DNA from: JAAELZ01 sp965209105
GTDB taxonomy: Bacteria; Pseudomonadota; Gammaproteobacteria; Arenicellales; Poriferihabitantaceae
Assembly (NCBI GenBank): GCA_965209105.1
Contig: CBDBQB010000039.1
Span: 248,001 to 312,000, forward strand
Direction of reading: 5' to 3'
DNA length: 64,000 nt
Part shown: positions 42,911-51,000 of the stretch, piece by piece
Layout of the letters: each line of letters opens with the position of its first letter
Numbering within the stretch: position 1 is the stretch's first letter
Made by a program: the position numbers and the translations under genes
The notes under the pieces: generated by a model
Database searches by the model: none
What the model saw: the letters and a program-made list of their open reading frames with translations, nothing else
Told to the model about the DNA's origin: nothing

Positions 42911-44176
42911 TTAAACCTTGTCTAGTTCCCGAAGGTTGTTTGGGAGTAGCCTCAAATCCGCGAGGCTGGCGACCAGCGCTTTGCCGAAACTGGCTTCATC
43001 TTCGTACACCATTTTATAATACTGAATTTTCATGGTAAGCGCGCTGCCAACAACGATGGCGATGACCGTCACGAACGAGCCTAGGGCTAAAGTCGCAACA
43101 CCCGTCACACCCTGACCAATCGTGCAACCCAAGGCCAGCGTCGCGCCGAGGCCCATAAAGATAGCACCGATAACGTGTGTGTAAAAATCTTTAAATGATG
43201 CGAACCACTCGAAGCGCAAGCCTTTGGTGAATAAACCCCACAAAAAAGAACCCAGTACCACGCCGAATGCGGCAACAATACCGAAGGTTAAGAAGCTACT
43301 GGCGGTTTTTCCGACGGCTAAATATCCCAAGGTTTGCCCCATCGGATTTACAAAGGTATACGATTGCGGGCGTAGTGGCGCGCCGACAAAAGGTTTCCCA
43401 GTTTCGTCGTCGGCATACAAATCCCAATCTGCGTAATATTCACTCATCGATAGCGTTTCGCTGTCTATATCTAGGCTAATATTACTGGTCAGCAACCAAG
43501 CTCCGAATACCGTGAGGCCGATCACTGTGCCCGCCAGCAAGTGGTCACGATCCTTCCTGAAATCTGTTGATTTGAAGGCATAGGCGAGCATTCCCAGCCC
43601 GAGGATTACACCGATTATCAGGCGCGCTGTGAGCGGGTTATCGGCCGAAACCAAGCTGCCCAAGTCTTGCGAAGCGCCTAAATCGAGTCGTGAAAATTCC
43701 GTCCAAGGTCGAATGAGCGCGGACAATAAGGTTTTATCGGTGTTCGGCAGCGCGTTGACCATATAGTAAGCGACCAAGCCAATAATCGCTAAAACGATCA
43801 AAGATTTAAAATTCCCCGCGCCCAAACGCACCAGATTTTTGTTCGCGCAGCCGCTGGCGAAGGTCATGCCAATGCCAAAAATTAGGCCGCCCAACACGCT
43901 CTCTAAGATAATCCAGCTACCCGTACGATAAGGCGGAAAGGTGCCGGTAATTTGCACCCAGCCCAAATATTCGAAAATCACCACACCGAGCATGGCGACG
44001 CCCATCGCCATGATCCACGCTCGGAACCGACCGGTATCTCCAATATTGACCCAGTCTGAAACGCCGCCCATGGTGCAAAAGCCGGTTTTGTTCACCACTG
44101 CACCAAGGATAACGGCGAGCAAAAAGCCGCCGAGTAAAAAATATTGCCAAGCAGATGCGAAGTTTTCAAATAGCAT
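42911..44176 (-). CDS. YeeE/YedE family (TsuA-like) sulfur compound transporter
   Basis: Inner-membrane protein of 421 residues with about ten hydrophobic helices. Three conserved cysteines lie in the family motifs: Cys34 (NKTGFCTMGGVSDW), Cys110 (GMTFASGCANKN) and Cys351 (LALGCTIGQG). In the characterised relative TsuA such cysteines pass thiosulfate through the membrane. Uptake of thiosulfate or a related sulfur compound is therefore likely, the exact substrate not proven. A soluble loop at about residues 230-280 is larger than in short relatives. It is not next to tusA, but a TusE-like gene lies 4 kb away. Confidence 0.85.
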   Translation of the reverse strand: MLFENFASAWQYFLLGGFLLAVILGAVVNKTGFCTMGGVSDWVNIGDTGRFRAWIMAMGVAMLGVVIFEYLGWVQITGTFPPYRTGSWIILESVLGGLIFGIGMTFASGCANKNLVRLGAGNFKSLIVLAIIGLVAYYMVNALPNTDKTLLSALIRPWTEFSRLDLGASQDLGSLVSADNPLTARLIIGVILGLGMLAYAFKSTDFRKDRDHLLAGTVIGLTVFGAWLLTSNISLDIDSETLSMSEYYADWDLYADDETGKPFVGAPLRPQSYTFVNPMGQTLGYLAVGKTASSFLTFGIVAAFGVVLGSFLWGLFTKGLRFEWFASFKDFYTHVIGAIFMGLGATLALGCTIGQGVTGVATLALGSFVTVIAIVVGSALTMKIQYYKMVYEDEASFGKALVASLADLRLLPNNLRELDKV

Positions 44177-44392
44177 TAATTATCCTCCAAAGCACGTAAA
44201 TCATCGTTTTCGTTGGCGCAAATTCTAGTGTGTATGGTCTAGGACTACAAGCACTTGGGGATGAAGCTCTTCGGAGCGCTTCTCTCAAGATAATTAAAAG
44301 ACGTTTTCTATTGGGATAATATGGGCTGTTCAGGGATAATAGCTTGGACTGATTGAAGGTGTAGACATAATCATCGGCAGTTCGAATACGTT

Positions 44393-44398
44393 TATAAT
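44393..44398 (+). promoter_or_regulatory. Possible -10 box for glnK-amtB
   Basis: A perfect TATAAT lies 52 nt before the glnK start, without a good -35 box. Two 8-bp direct repeats ATAATCAT (44367-44374 and 44394-44401) overlap or precede it and could be operator half-sites. I looked for a sigma-54 promoter (TGGCAC-N5-TTGCA) in the 274-nt gap and found none. Between here and the minus-strand transporter gene I see no other feature. Confidence 0.3.
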
Positions 44399-44450
44399 CA
44401 TGCTGACACCTTAATTAGATTCTTTTCGAAAAACATAAGAGGAACTTTAA

Positions 44451-44789
44451 ATGAAAATGATATCAGCAATAATCAAGCCATTTCGGCTGGATGATGTGCG
44501 CAACGCTTTGTCGGAACTGGGCGTAAGCGGCATGACCGTTACCGAAGTTAAAGGCTTTGGCCGCCAAAAAGGCCATACTGAGTTATATCGTGGCGCAGAA
44601 TACGTCGTGGACTTCCAGCCCAAGGTCAAACTTGAGGTGGCGGTGGATTCCGATCAAGTTGAGGCTGTGATCGAAGCCATTACCGAGTCAGCGCGTACCG
44701 GCAAAGTGGGTGACGGCAAGATATTCGTTCATAACATCGAATCAGTTGTGCGAATTCGTACCGGGGAGATGGATAAAGATGCACTTTAA
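44451..44789 (+). CDS. glnK: Nitrogen regulatory protein P-II (GlnK type)
   Basis: P-II trimers sense 2-oxoglutarate, ATP/ADP and, through uridylylation, glutamine. All 112 residues match the family: MKMISAIIKPFRLDDVRNAL, Tyr51 at the T-loop tip (ELYRGAEYVVDF), and GKVGDGKIFVHNIESVVRIRTGE. Direct linkage to amtB, with 11 bases of overlap, marks it as GlnK, which plugs the ammonium channel when nitrogen is plentiful. Confidence 0.95.
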   Translation: MKMISAIIKPFRLDDVRNALSELGVSGMTVTEVKGFGRQKGHTELYRGAEYVVDFQPKVKLEVAVDSDQVEAVIEAITESARTGKVGDGKIFVHNIESVVRIRTGEMDKDAL

Positions 44790-46086
44790 AATTAAAACAG
44801 TCGCGTCATTATTGACGCTGCTATTATTACCACAACTGGGTTACGCTGATGAGATAAACGGCGCGGATACCGCATGGGTCATGACCTCCACGGCCCTGGT
44901 CTTATTCATGACGCTGCCAGGTCTGGCCTTATTCTACGGGGGCTTAACCCGCAGTCGCAACGTTTTGTCTATTCTAATGCAATGTTTTGCGATCTGCGGC
45001 GTGGCGACCTTGGTTTGGCTGATTTGTGGTTATAGCCTCGCGTTTACCGATGGCGGTAGCTCGAATAATTTCATTGGTGGGTTTGGCAAGGTTTTATTCG
45101 CTGGAGTGCTTGAAGGCTCGGCGTCCGGCACGATACCAGAATCCATATTTGCCCTGTTCCAAATGACGTTTGCGATCATCACCCCTGCGTTGGTCATCGG
45201 TGGTTTTGCAGAACGCATAAAGTTCAGTGTTGTGTTGTGGTTCACTGTGCTTTGGCTATTACTGGTCTATATCCCGATCACCCATTGGGTGTGGGGCGGC
45301 GGCTGGTTAGGCCAAATGGGCTTACTAGATTTCGCGGGCGGTACCGTGGTACATATCACAGCGGGGGTTGCGGCCTTGGTGGCCGCCTTGGTGATTGGCC
45401 CTCGAACGGGCTTCGGGAAAACGCCTATGCCGCCACACAATATGACACTAACGGTTGCTGGCGCGGGCATGCTCTGGGTCGGTTGGTTTGGCTTTAATGG
45501 TGGTAGCGCCTTGGCGGCCAATGGCGATGCAGCAATGGCGATGTTGGTCACGCATATTTCTGCGGCAACCGGCGCGATGACGTGGATGGTGTGTGAGTGG
45601 ATACGCTTTGGCAAGCCGACTGCGCTGGGTGTTGTCACCGGCATGGTGGCAGGCTTGGGTACGATTACCCCCGCATCAGGCTTTGTTGGCCCCGCGGGTG
45701 CATTGATCATTGGTTTAGCGGCTGGCTTTGTTTGTTTTAATGCCACCATGCTGCTTAAGAAAAAGCTTAGGATTGATGATTCCTTAGATGTATTTCCTGT
45801 GCACGGCGTGGGCGGTATTTTAGGAACTTTGCTCGCAGCGGTATTTGCTGCGCCGACTTTGGGGGTGTTTGCGGGTCAAGGTTTTGCTGAAGGCGTAGTC
45901 AGTATCGGCCAGCAGTTTAATATCCAGCTGATCGGTGTGATCGCAACGGTTGCGTATACTGCGGTGGTGACCTACATCATCTTCAAAGTCATTAGTGTGC
46001 TGACGAAAGGCTTGCGTGTGTCAGAAGACGAAGAAGCCGAAGGTTTAGATCTCGTATCTCACGAAGAGCGCGGTTACGATTTGTAA
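44779..46086 (+). CDS. amtB: Ammonium transporter AmtB
   Basis: Trimeric ammonium channel of the inner membrane. The start ATG 44779 lies inside the end of glnK and gives a cleavable signal peptide (MHFKIKTVASLLTLLLLPQL, cut after GYA), as for E. coli AmtB. Eleven hydrophobic helices follow in 435 residues. The twin pore histidines are His192 (GGTVVHITAG) and His342 (FPVHGVGGILG). Translation is coupled to glnK by the 11-base overlap. A strong terminator follows. Confidence 0.96.
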   Translation: MHFKIKTVASLLTLLLLPQLGYADEINGADTAWVMTSTALVLFMTLPGLALFYGGLTRSRNVLSILMQCFAICGVATLVWLICGYSLAFTDGGSSNNFIGGFGKVLFAGVLEGSASGTIPESIFALFQMTFAIITPALVIGGFAERIKFSVVLWFTVLWLLLVYIPITHWVWGGGWLGQMGLLDFAGGTVVHITAGVAALVAALVIGPRTGFGKTPMPPHNMTLTVAGAGMLWVGWFGFNGGSALAANGDAAMAMLVTHISAATGAMTWMVCEWIRFGKPTALGVVTGMVAGLGTITPASGFVGPAGALIIGLAAGFVCFNATMLLKKKLRIDDSLDVFPVHGVGGILGTLLAAVFAAPTLGVFAGQGFAEGVVSIGQQFNIQLIGVIATVAYTAVVTYIIFKVISVLTKGLRVSEDEEAEGLDLVSHEERGYDL

Positions 46087-46106
46087 CTTTACCTCTATGT
46101 AAAAAC

Positions 46107-46138
46107 AAAAAACCACCCTTTGATCGGGTGGTTTTTTT
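46107..46138 (+). terminator. Terminator after amtB
   Basis: ACCACCC and GGGTGGT arms enclose a 7-base loop, preceded by a run of A and followed by seven T. A textbook intrinsic terminator that could also work on the minus strand. Confidence 0.92.
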
Positions 46139-46224
46139 GTAGGTTTGGAAGCGTATGAATCCCAGTTTAAACCATCAGTTCAAAACGATATTATCTAATC
46201 TTTATCTGTTTGCATAAGCTTGTT

Positions 46225-46253
46225 TTGATTAAACGCGCGCGCTGCATTATGAT
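46225..46253 (+). promoter_or_regulatory. Promoter of the secreted-protein gene
   Basis: TTGATT (46225-46230), a 17-nt spacer that contains an alternating CG stretch, and TATGAT (46248-46253). It lies 40 nt before the ATG at 46293 and just after the amtB terminator, so the downstream gene is an independent transcription unit. Confidence 0.55.
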
Positions 46254-46292
46254 CGGAAACATTGATATTGAACAATAATTTATTGAACCTCT

Positions 46293-46898
46293 ATGAAGTT
46301 GAGAACAAAAGGTTTGCTGATACTCTGCCTATGCTTCGCCAGCAGCGCAGTGCTTGCCAGCGGCGGCGTGTGGAAAATAGGACCTTTTGGGCCGTATTGG
46401 GATGATAACGATTGGCCTGAATATACGCCGATGTATTGGATGGAAGAGTTCATCAATAATATTAACGACGATGACGATGAAATTCTTGATTGGATGCGTC
46501 TGAATCAACAACAAAACCCGGTTTATGCGCCGGGCGCGAACCTTCCGGGAAATGGCCCTCTGTCTTCTTGGGGTTACCCGTATTCCAATTCGCCCACCAA
46601 TCCGATGGGGCAGTCTTTCGCGAATCCTAGGGCGCTGCAATTTCCGCGAAACAACAATATGAATTCGTACGCTTACCGGCAGGGGCAGCGTCGGGGTCGA
46701 GATTTTTCGGATTTGCCTGATTTGTCTCAAGCAGAGTTCGAGCGCATGCCACGAGCTTATCAGGATGAATACATGCGCGTCTTAAGTGAGATGCGCCGAG
46801 CTAACATGCAGCAATCGCGTTCGCGTACTCGATACGAAAACAGACGTTACAGACCCCAATTGCGGCGCCCAAAGAAATCGGGCTGTTTCGCGGGTTGA
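46293..46898 (+). CDS. Secreted protein of unknown function, Asn/Pro/Tyr/Arg-rich
   Basis: The 201-residue product has a clear Sec signal peptide (MKLRTKGLLILCLCFASSAV, cut after VLA, about residue 22). The mature protein has an aromatic acidic first part (GPFGPYWDDNDWPEYTPMYW, then NNINDDDDEILDWM), a low-complexity middle rich in Asn, Pro, Gly and Ser, a helical stretch (about 140-165) and a very basic Arg-rich end closing with CFAG. The charge switch from acidic to basic is striking. I recognise no named family; the GPFGPYW-type composition brings sulfur globule proteins to mind, but that is only a guess. It has its own promoter and no partner genes. Confidence 0.75.
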   Translation: MKLRTKGLLILCLCFASSAVLASGGVWKIGPFGPYWDDNDWPEYTPMYWMEEFINNINDDDDEILDWMRLNQQQNPVYAPGANLPGNGPLSSWGYPYSNSPTNPMGQSFANPRALQFPRNNNMNSYAYRQGQRRGRDFSDLPDLSQAEFERMPRAYQDEYMRVLSEMRRANMQQSRSRTRYENRRYRPQLRRPKKSGCFAG

Positions 46899-46961
46899 TT
46901 TTGTTGTGGGTTTCGAGCAAACACTTTAAGCAGGCCGGATTATAGACGGCAACAACTACCC

Positions 46962-47261
46962 TTAAGCGTTTGCGGTTTCTTCATTTCGGAGCGTTTTAAC
47001 GCTTTTCAGATAGGCCTCAATGAGGTCGGTCTCGACGAGCACCCCAATCAAGTGATTGTTTTCAGGTTCAATAATAGGGACGCTTTCACCGACAAAGCCG
47101 CGAATATCGCGCATCGCATCCCAGATGGAGGTGTCGGTTTTAAAACGTAAGATGTGTGGATTAATCAACCCATTGATATTTTTTAGGGGCGTATGGCGTA
47201 GATTGGTGTTGTCTGCAACAAGTTGCTGAATGGTTTGTGCTATCGTGCGGGTTGAATGCAC
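46962..47261 (-). CDS. Orphan CBS-domain protein, possibly a gene remnant
   Basis: A 99-residue frame starting at GTG 47261. Residues 25-85 form one CBS unit (LKNINGLINPHILRF, DTSIWDAMRDIRGFVG, ESVPIIEPENNHLIGVLVET). CBS units usually occur in pairs that bind adenosyl ligands, often at the end of channels or enzymes. A TGA stop lies 6 nt upstream in frame, no convincing ribosome site is visible and a degenerate repeat begins just upstream. It may be the 3' remnant of a larger gene, for instance a CLC-type channel, whose front was lost. Confidence 0.55.
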   Translation of the reverse strand: MHSTRTIAQTIQQLVADNTNLRHTPLKNINGLINPHILRFKTDTSIWDAMRDIRGFVGESVPIIEPENNHLIGVLVETDLIEAYLKSVKTLRNEETANA

Positions 47262-47291
47262 AGTGCTTCAGTGCATCTTACCGGTTGATAC

Positions 47292-47377
47292 TCATTACGA
47301 GGAGCCTTGCATCACGGTAGTCTACGTGCTTTGCTTAATGCCGCACTGGATTGCTTTGCGTTCCTTGCTATGACAGC
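47292..47377. repeat. Interspersed repeat, copy C (inverted, degenerate)
   Basis: The minus strand of 47346-47374 reads GTCATAGCAAGGAACGCA then AAGCAATCCAG, matching copies A and B over about 29 bases with the shared block AAGCAATCCAG. The opposite arm (CATTACGAGGAGCCTTGC, from 47293) is more diverged. It fills the gap between the CBS remnant and ubiB. Confidence 0.55.
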
Positions 47378-47404
47378 AAGGCAGGCAAATAACAGTCAGG
47401 AAGT

Positions 47405-49033
47405 CTAACGTGATTTAATCCAGCTGATAACCGCCGTCAAGGCGCTCGCGCCGTACAAGCACTGGCTCAATAACAAGGCTTGCCCGAACTGGCTATTGGC
47501 GGAGATGATGCCAGCTGCGAGTAGCAAGCCGGCGAGCAATAAGCCATTCTGGCGTGCGGCGTTTTTTGCCAGTTGGGTTTGTAAGCCATCAAGTTGGTCA
47601 GATTGTGTTTTGAGCGTGATCTTTTCATCCCGTAAGCGACGCATTAATTCGTGCGTCATGGCGGGTAGCTCTGGCGCCATGGTAAACAGTTTGGGTAATT
47701 CTTGGCGGATGGTTTTAAGCGCTGCTTTGGGGCCAATTTGCTCACGCATCCAGCGTTCCAAAAAGGGCTTGGCGGTTTCCCATAAATCAAGATCAGGGTT
47801 GAGCGTGCGCCCTAGGCCTTCAATGTTCAGCAGGGTTTTTTGCAGTAAAACCAGTTGCGGCTGGATCGGCATATTAAAGCGCTGCGCGGTCCGAAATAGC
47901 GACAGTAAAAATTTCCCAAAGGATATTTCTTTGATCGGTCGCGCGAAAATAGGCTCACAGACAGTACGAATCGCTGCCTCGAAATCCGTTGCGCGGGTGT
48001 CGGGCGGCACCCAGCCCGCACGGATGTGAGAATCGGCGACCATTTTATAGTCGCGATTAAAAAAGGCCAAAAAGTTTTCAGCCAAATAGCGTTTGTCTGT
48101 ATCAGATAAGCTGCCCATGATGCCGAAATCAACGGCTCGATACTGACCGTCTTCACCCACAAAGATATTCCCGGGGTGCATGTCAGCGTGAAAAAAACCA
48201 TCACGAAAGGCTTGCGTGAAAAATATTTCAACGCCGTCATGGCTGAGTTTTTTAAGATCAATCCCCGCTGCAACGATGGCATCGATATCGCGGATCGGAA
48301 TGCCCTCGATGCGTTCCATGACCATCACATTGCTTCGGCAATGATCCCAATAAACTTTGGGGACGTAAATAAGCGGAGAATCTAGAAAGTTAATCCGCAG
48401 CTGACTGGCATTGGCAGCCTCGCGCATTAGATCGAGTTCATCGTGGATGGTGTCGTCGTAATCAGCAACAATTTCATCTAGATGTAGGCGCTCGGTATCG
48501 GCTAAAAAACGAGTCGCCAATTCAGCCAAGCGATAGAGCAGCGTGATATCGCGATTAATCAGCGGCAAGATGTCTGGTCGTATCACTTTAACCACCACCT
48601 GTTCGCCGGTCTTTAATTCAGCGTGATGGACCTGCGCGACCGAGGCCGCGGCAATGGGCTCAGTATCAAATTGCGCAAAGCGGTCGTCGGTCGATTCCCC
48701 ATAAGCAGCTTCGACCAGTTTGACTGCCTCCGCGCCGCTAAAGGGCGGTACGCGGTCTTGCAGCTGGGTCAGCTCAAGCGCGATATCTGCGGGCAGTAAA
48801 TCGGGACGGGTTGATAGGGCTTGGCCGAATTTAATAAACACCGGGCCGAGTGCTTGTAAAGCCAAGCGAAAGCGTTCCCCTCGGGGCAAGTCTTTGATGC
48901 CTTTTCGGCTGACCGGCAGTAGCTTGAATAAAAATGCGTAGCGGCCCAGCGCGCTACTTTTTGGCAAGACTTCATCAAGACCATAGCGGCGCATAACGCG
49001 CGCAATGCGAATCAAGTGTCGAATATTACGCAT
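47405..49033 (-). CDS. ubiB: Ubiquinone biosynthesis atypical kinase/ATPase UbiB
   Basis: UbiB is an ADCK/COQ8-like ATPase that supports membrane extraction of ubiquinone precursors. The product is 542 residues from ATG 49033 (MRNIRHLIRIARVMRRYGLD), overlapping the end of ubiJ by 8 bases; a longer frame to 49147 would overlap ubiJ further. The KxGQ motif (VFIKFGQALSTRPDLLP), the Ala-rich loop (PIAAASVAQVHHAEL) and HADMHPGNIFV with the VDFGIMG metal site are all present. Two hydrophobic helices at the C terminus (about 495-540) anchor it. Last gene of ubiE-ubiJ-ubiB. Confidence 0.96.
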   Translation of the reverse strand: MRNIRHLIRIARVMRRYGLDEVLPKSSALGRYAFLFKLLPVSRKGIKDLPRGERFRLALQALGPVFIKFGQALSTRPDLLPADIALELTQLQDRVPPFSGAEAVKLVEAAYGESTDDRFAQFDTEPIAAASVAQVHHAELKTGEQVVVKVIRPDILPLINRDITLLYRLAELATRFLADTERLHLDEIVADYDDTIHDELDLMREAANASQLRINFLDSPLIYVPKVYWDHCRSNVMVMERIEGIPIRDIDAIVAAGIDLKKLSHDGVEIFFTQAFRDGFFHADMHPGNIFVGEDGQYRAVDFGIMGSLSDTDKRYLAENFLAFFNRDYKMVADSHIRAGWVPPDTRATDFEAAIRTVCEPIFARPIKEISFGKFLLSLFRTAQRFNMPIQPQLVLLQKTLLNIEGLGRTLNPDLDLWETAKPFLERWMREQIGPKAALKTIRQELPKLFTMAPELPAMTHELMRRLRDEKITLKTQSDQLDGLQTQLAKNAARQNGLLLAGLLLAAGIISANSQFGQALLLSQCLYGASALTAVISWIKSR

Positions 49034-49649
49034 CGCGTGGCTCGTTGGCTTGGCTAAGCTTTGCGCGTAAATGGGCAATGCGTGCTTCAAGGCGGGCGAC
49101 ATCCGAGCGCAGTGTCTCGACGTCCTCAGTATGGGCATCAACCTCAACGCCGGCAGGCGCTATATTGAGTTCTTGCTGGAGTATCTCGCCGCTGTTTTGT
49201 TTAAAATTTTCGCTGGATTGAGCAAACCAAGACCGGAACTCGTCAAACACGCGATGAATATTCCGTGCGGCCATGTCGCCGACAAATTTAGAGGTGATTT
49301 CTTCCCAATCAATCTGCATATTGGCCAGCACGCGTTGAAAGGCTTGGCCTAACTCAGCGTCTCCTCGCATCGTAATTCGACCCTTATCAAATACGTCGCT
49401 ATGGCTACCCTCTTTAGCGAGTCGAACAAAGGCCCACAGCGATCCGCGTAGATGCACATCAGCTTCAAGTTCGTTGGCAGCTTCGACGATAAAGCCATCC
49501 GGGCAAGGGCGTAAGTCTATCGTGTAATCGGGGTCGACCAACTCGATGCGAAAGGTTTTGCCGTAAAAGGGTTTGAGCTTCCCGAGCAGTTCTGGGTCTA
49601 GCGCCAGTAGGTGATTGCCCGCTGATTCAACGAAATTAAGCCAAGACAT
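49026..49649 (-). CDS. ubiJ: Ubiquinone biosynthesis accessory factor UbiJ (SCP2 domain)
   Basis: UbiJ binds ubiquinone intermediates through a lipid-binding SCP2 fold and organises the Ubi metabolon with UbiK. It is 207 residues long (E. coli 201). The SCP2 domain covers about residues 15-110 (DLRPCPDGFIVEAANELEAD); the C-terminal part has a predicted coiled coil (DVARLEARIAHLRAKLSQA). It lies between ubiE and ubiB, its conserved place, 17 nt after ubiE. Confidence 0.93.
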   Translation of the reverse strand: MSWLNFVESAGNHLLALDPELLGKLKPFYGKTFRIELVDPDYTIDLRPCPDGFIVEAANELEADVHLRGSLWAFVRLAKEGSHSDVFDKGRITMRGDAELGQAFQRVLANMQIDWEEITSKFVGDMAARNIHRVFDEFRSWFAQSSENFKQNSGEILQQELNIAPAGVEVDAHTEDVETLRSDVARLEARIAHLRAKLSQANEPRDA

Positions 49650-49666
49650 TTGTGGACTGCTTAGGT

Positions 49667-50416
49667 TTAATATTTGTAAGCAATATGCAAGGCGACAATG
49701 CCGCCGTGCAAATTATGTACGCGAACTTCATCAAAACCTGCTTCTAGCATCATGCCTTTGAGTGTTTCTTGGTCGGGGTGTTTACGAATCGATTCAACGA
49801 GGTATTGATATGACTCGCGATCATTTGCAACGAGCTCACCTAGTTTTGGAATAACATTAAACGAATACGCATCGTAGAATTTCTTGACCAAGGGGCTGGT
49901 CGGCTGGGAAAACTCCAAGACCAATAAGCGCCCACCGGCTTGCGTCACCCGATACATCGACTGCAAGGCCTTGGGAATGCGCGTGACATTGCGTAGTCCA
50001 AAAGAGATCGACACACAATTGAAACGGTTATCCTCAAAGCTCAAGGTTTCCGCGTCTTCAATCGAAAATTCCATATTGCCAAAATAGCCTTGATCGATCA
50101 TGCGCTTTTTGCCTTCGGCGAGCATTGCAGGATTGATGTCTGTCATGACAACTTTACCGCTGGGGCCAACTTGATCAGCGAACTTGCGCGATAAATCTCC
50201 CGTTCCAGCGGCAATATCCAAGGCTTGATCGCCCATTTTCAAGCCGCTTTGGCGAACCGCAAAGGCTTTCCATAGACGATGATTACCCAGCGACATCAAA
50301 TCGTTCATGATGTCGTATTTTCCTGCAACCGAGCTGAACACCCCGCCGACCAAACCGGCTTTTTCAGATTCGTCTACGTTTTTGTAGCCAAAATGTGTTT
50401 GCTTGTCTGTGCTCAT
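49667..50416 (-). CDS. ubiE: Ubiquinone/menaquinone methyltransferase UbiE
   Basis: SAM-dependent C-methyltransferase of ubiquinone (and where present menaquinone) synthesis. The 249 residues (E. coli 251) include VFSSVAGKYDIMNDLMSLG, the SAM-binding motif LDIAAGTGDLSRKFAD and ISFGLRNVTRIPKALQSMYR. It leads the ubiE-ubiJ-ubiB group, 32 nt after a DUF971 gene on the same strand. Confidence 0.96.
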   Translation of the reverse strand: MSTDKQTHFGYKNVDESEKAGLVGGVFSSVAGKYDIMNDLMSLGNHRLWKAFAVRQSGLKMGDQALDIAAGTGDLSRKFADQVGPSGKVVMTDINPAMLAEGKKRMIDQGYFGNMEFSIEDAETLSFEDNRFNCVSISFGLRNVTRIPKALQSMYRVTQAGGRLLVLEFSQPTSPLVKKFYDAYSFNVIPKLGELVANDRESYQYLVESIRKHPDQETLKGMMLEAGFDEVRVHNLHGGIVALHIAYKY

Positions 50417-50448
50417 GCGGTCAATGTGGGAAAGTGCTTTATTAGGTT

Positions 50449-50814
50449 TTATGCGTCAAGTTTGCGCGTGTGTCCAGCTGCTTCGAGTCGCGCGAGATAA
50501 TCCTGCCAGAAGTCATCGTGATTGCTGCCTAAATCGTAGAGGGTATCCCATGAATAGATACCCGTATCGTGGTCGTCGCTAAAGCGAAGTATGACTGCGT
50601 AATTGCCGACGGGCTCGATGGCTTCAATCGATACGTTTTCTTTGTCTAGTTGCAGCACGGATTGCCCCGGGCCGTGACCCTGTACTTCAGCAGAAGGGGA
50701 ATGCACACGCAAGAATTCCGCACCCATTTCAAAGGTAGAACCTTCATCAAATGCTATTTCGAGTATTCGAGATTTTTGATGATAGGTAATGTTGCTGGGT
50801 TTTGGTGTGTTCAT
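50449..50814 (-). CDS. DUF971 (GBBH-like N-terminal domain) protein
   Basis: A 121-residue protein made of a single DUF971 domain, which resembles the N-terminal metal-binding part of gamma-butyrobetaine hydroxylase. Typical segments are HQKSRILEIAFDEG, FEMGAEFLRVHSPSAEVQGHG and the C-terminal YSWDTLYDLG. Single-domain relatives often lie beside ubiE or the hslVU genes in proteobacteria and have been linked to iron-sulfur or quinone biology, without a settled role. It appears to be the first gene of the ubiE transcript. Confidence 0.85.
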   Translation of the reverse strand: MNTPKPSNITYHQKSRILEIAFDEGSTFEMGAEFLRVHSPSAEVQGHGPGQSVLQLDKENVSIEAIEPVGNYAVILRFSDDHDTGIYSWDTLYDLGSNHDDFWQDYLARLEAAGHTRKLDA

Positions 50815-50892
50815 AAATATAATACGGTGAATAGCCTTAGATTATAGCGCGGTTCGCTTGCGCGGACGATGTCTGGCACGAATGTTTACGCG

Positions 50893-50973
50893 TTGATTTC
50901 AAATATGGACGCGATTTAATAAAAATCCAGTGTGCATGTGATAAACTGATTTCAGCGCATCATTTTAGATGCG
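50893..50973 (+). promoter_or_regulatory. Possible promoter and leader hairpin before the DUF533 gene
   Basis: TTGATT (50893-50898), 16 nt, then TTTAAT (50915-50920) could form a sigma-70 promoter. The predicted leader contains a perfect hairpin CGCATC-ATTTTA-GATGCG (50956-50973) followed by TATTTTTTAATTTTT. This resembles an intrinsic terminator placed in a 5' leader with no plus-strand gene before it, so it may be an attenuator or an mRNA-stabilising structure. The ribosome site GGTGGA follows at 50991-50996. Confidence 0.35.
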
Positions 50974-51000
50974 TATTTTTTAATTTTTACGGTGGAAAAC

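Noticed and set aside
44177..44450. Sigma-54 promoter expected before glnK-amtB
   Set aside because: No TGGCAC-N5-TTGC match was found; the nearest TTGGCGCAAAT string lacks the -12 element.
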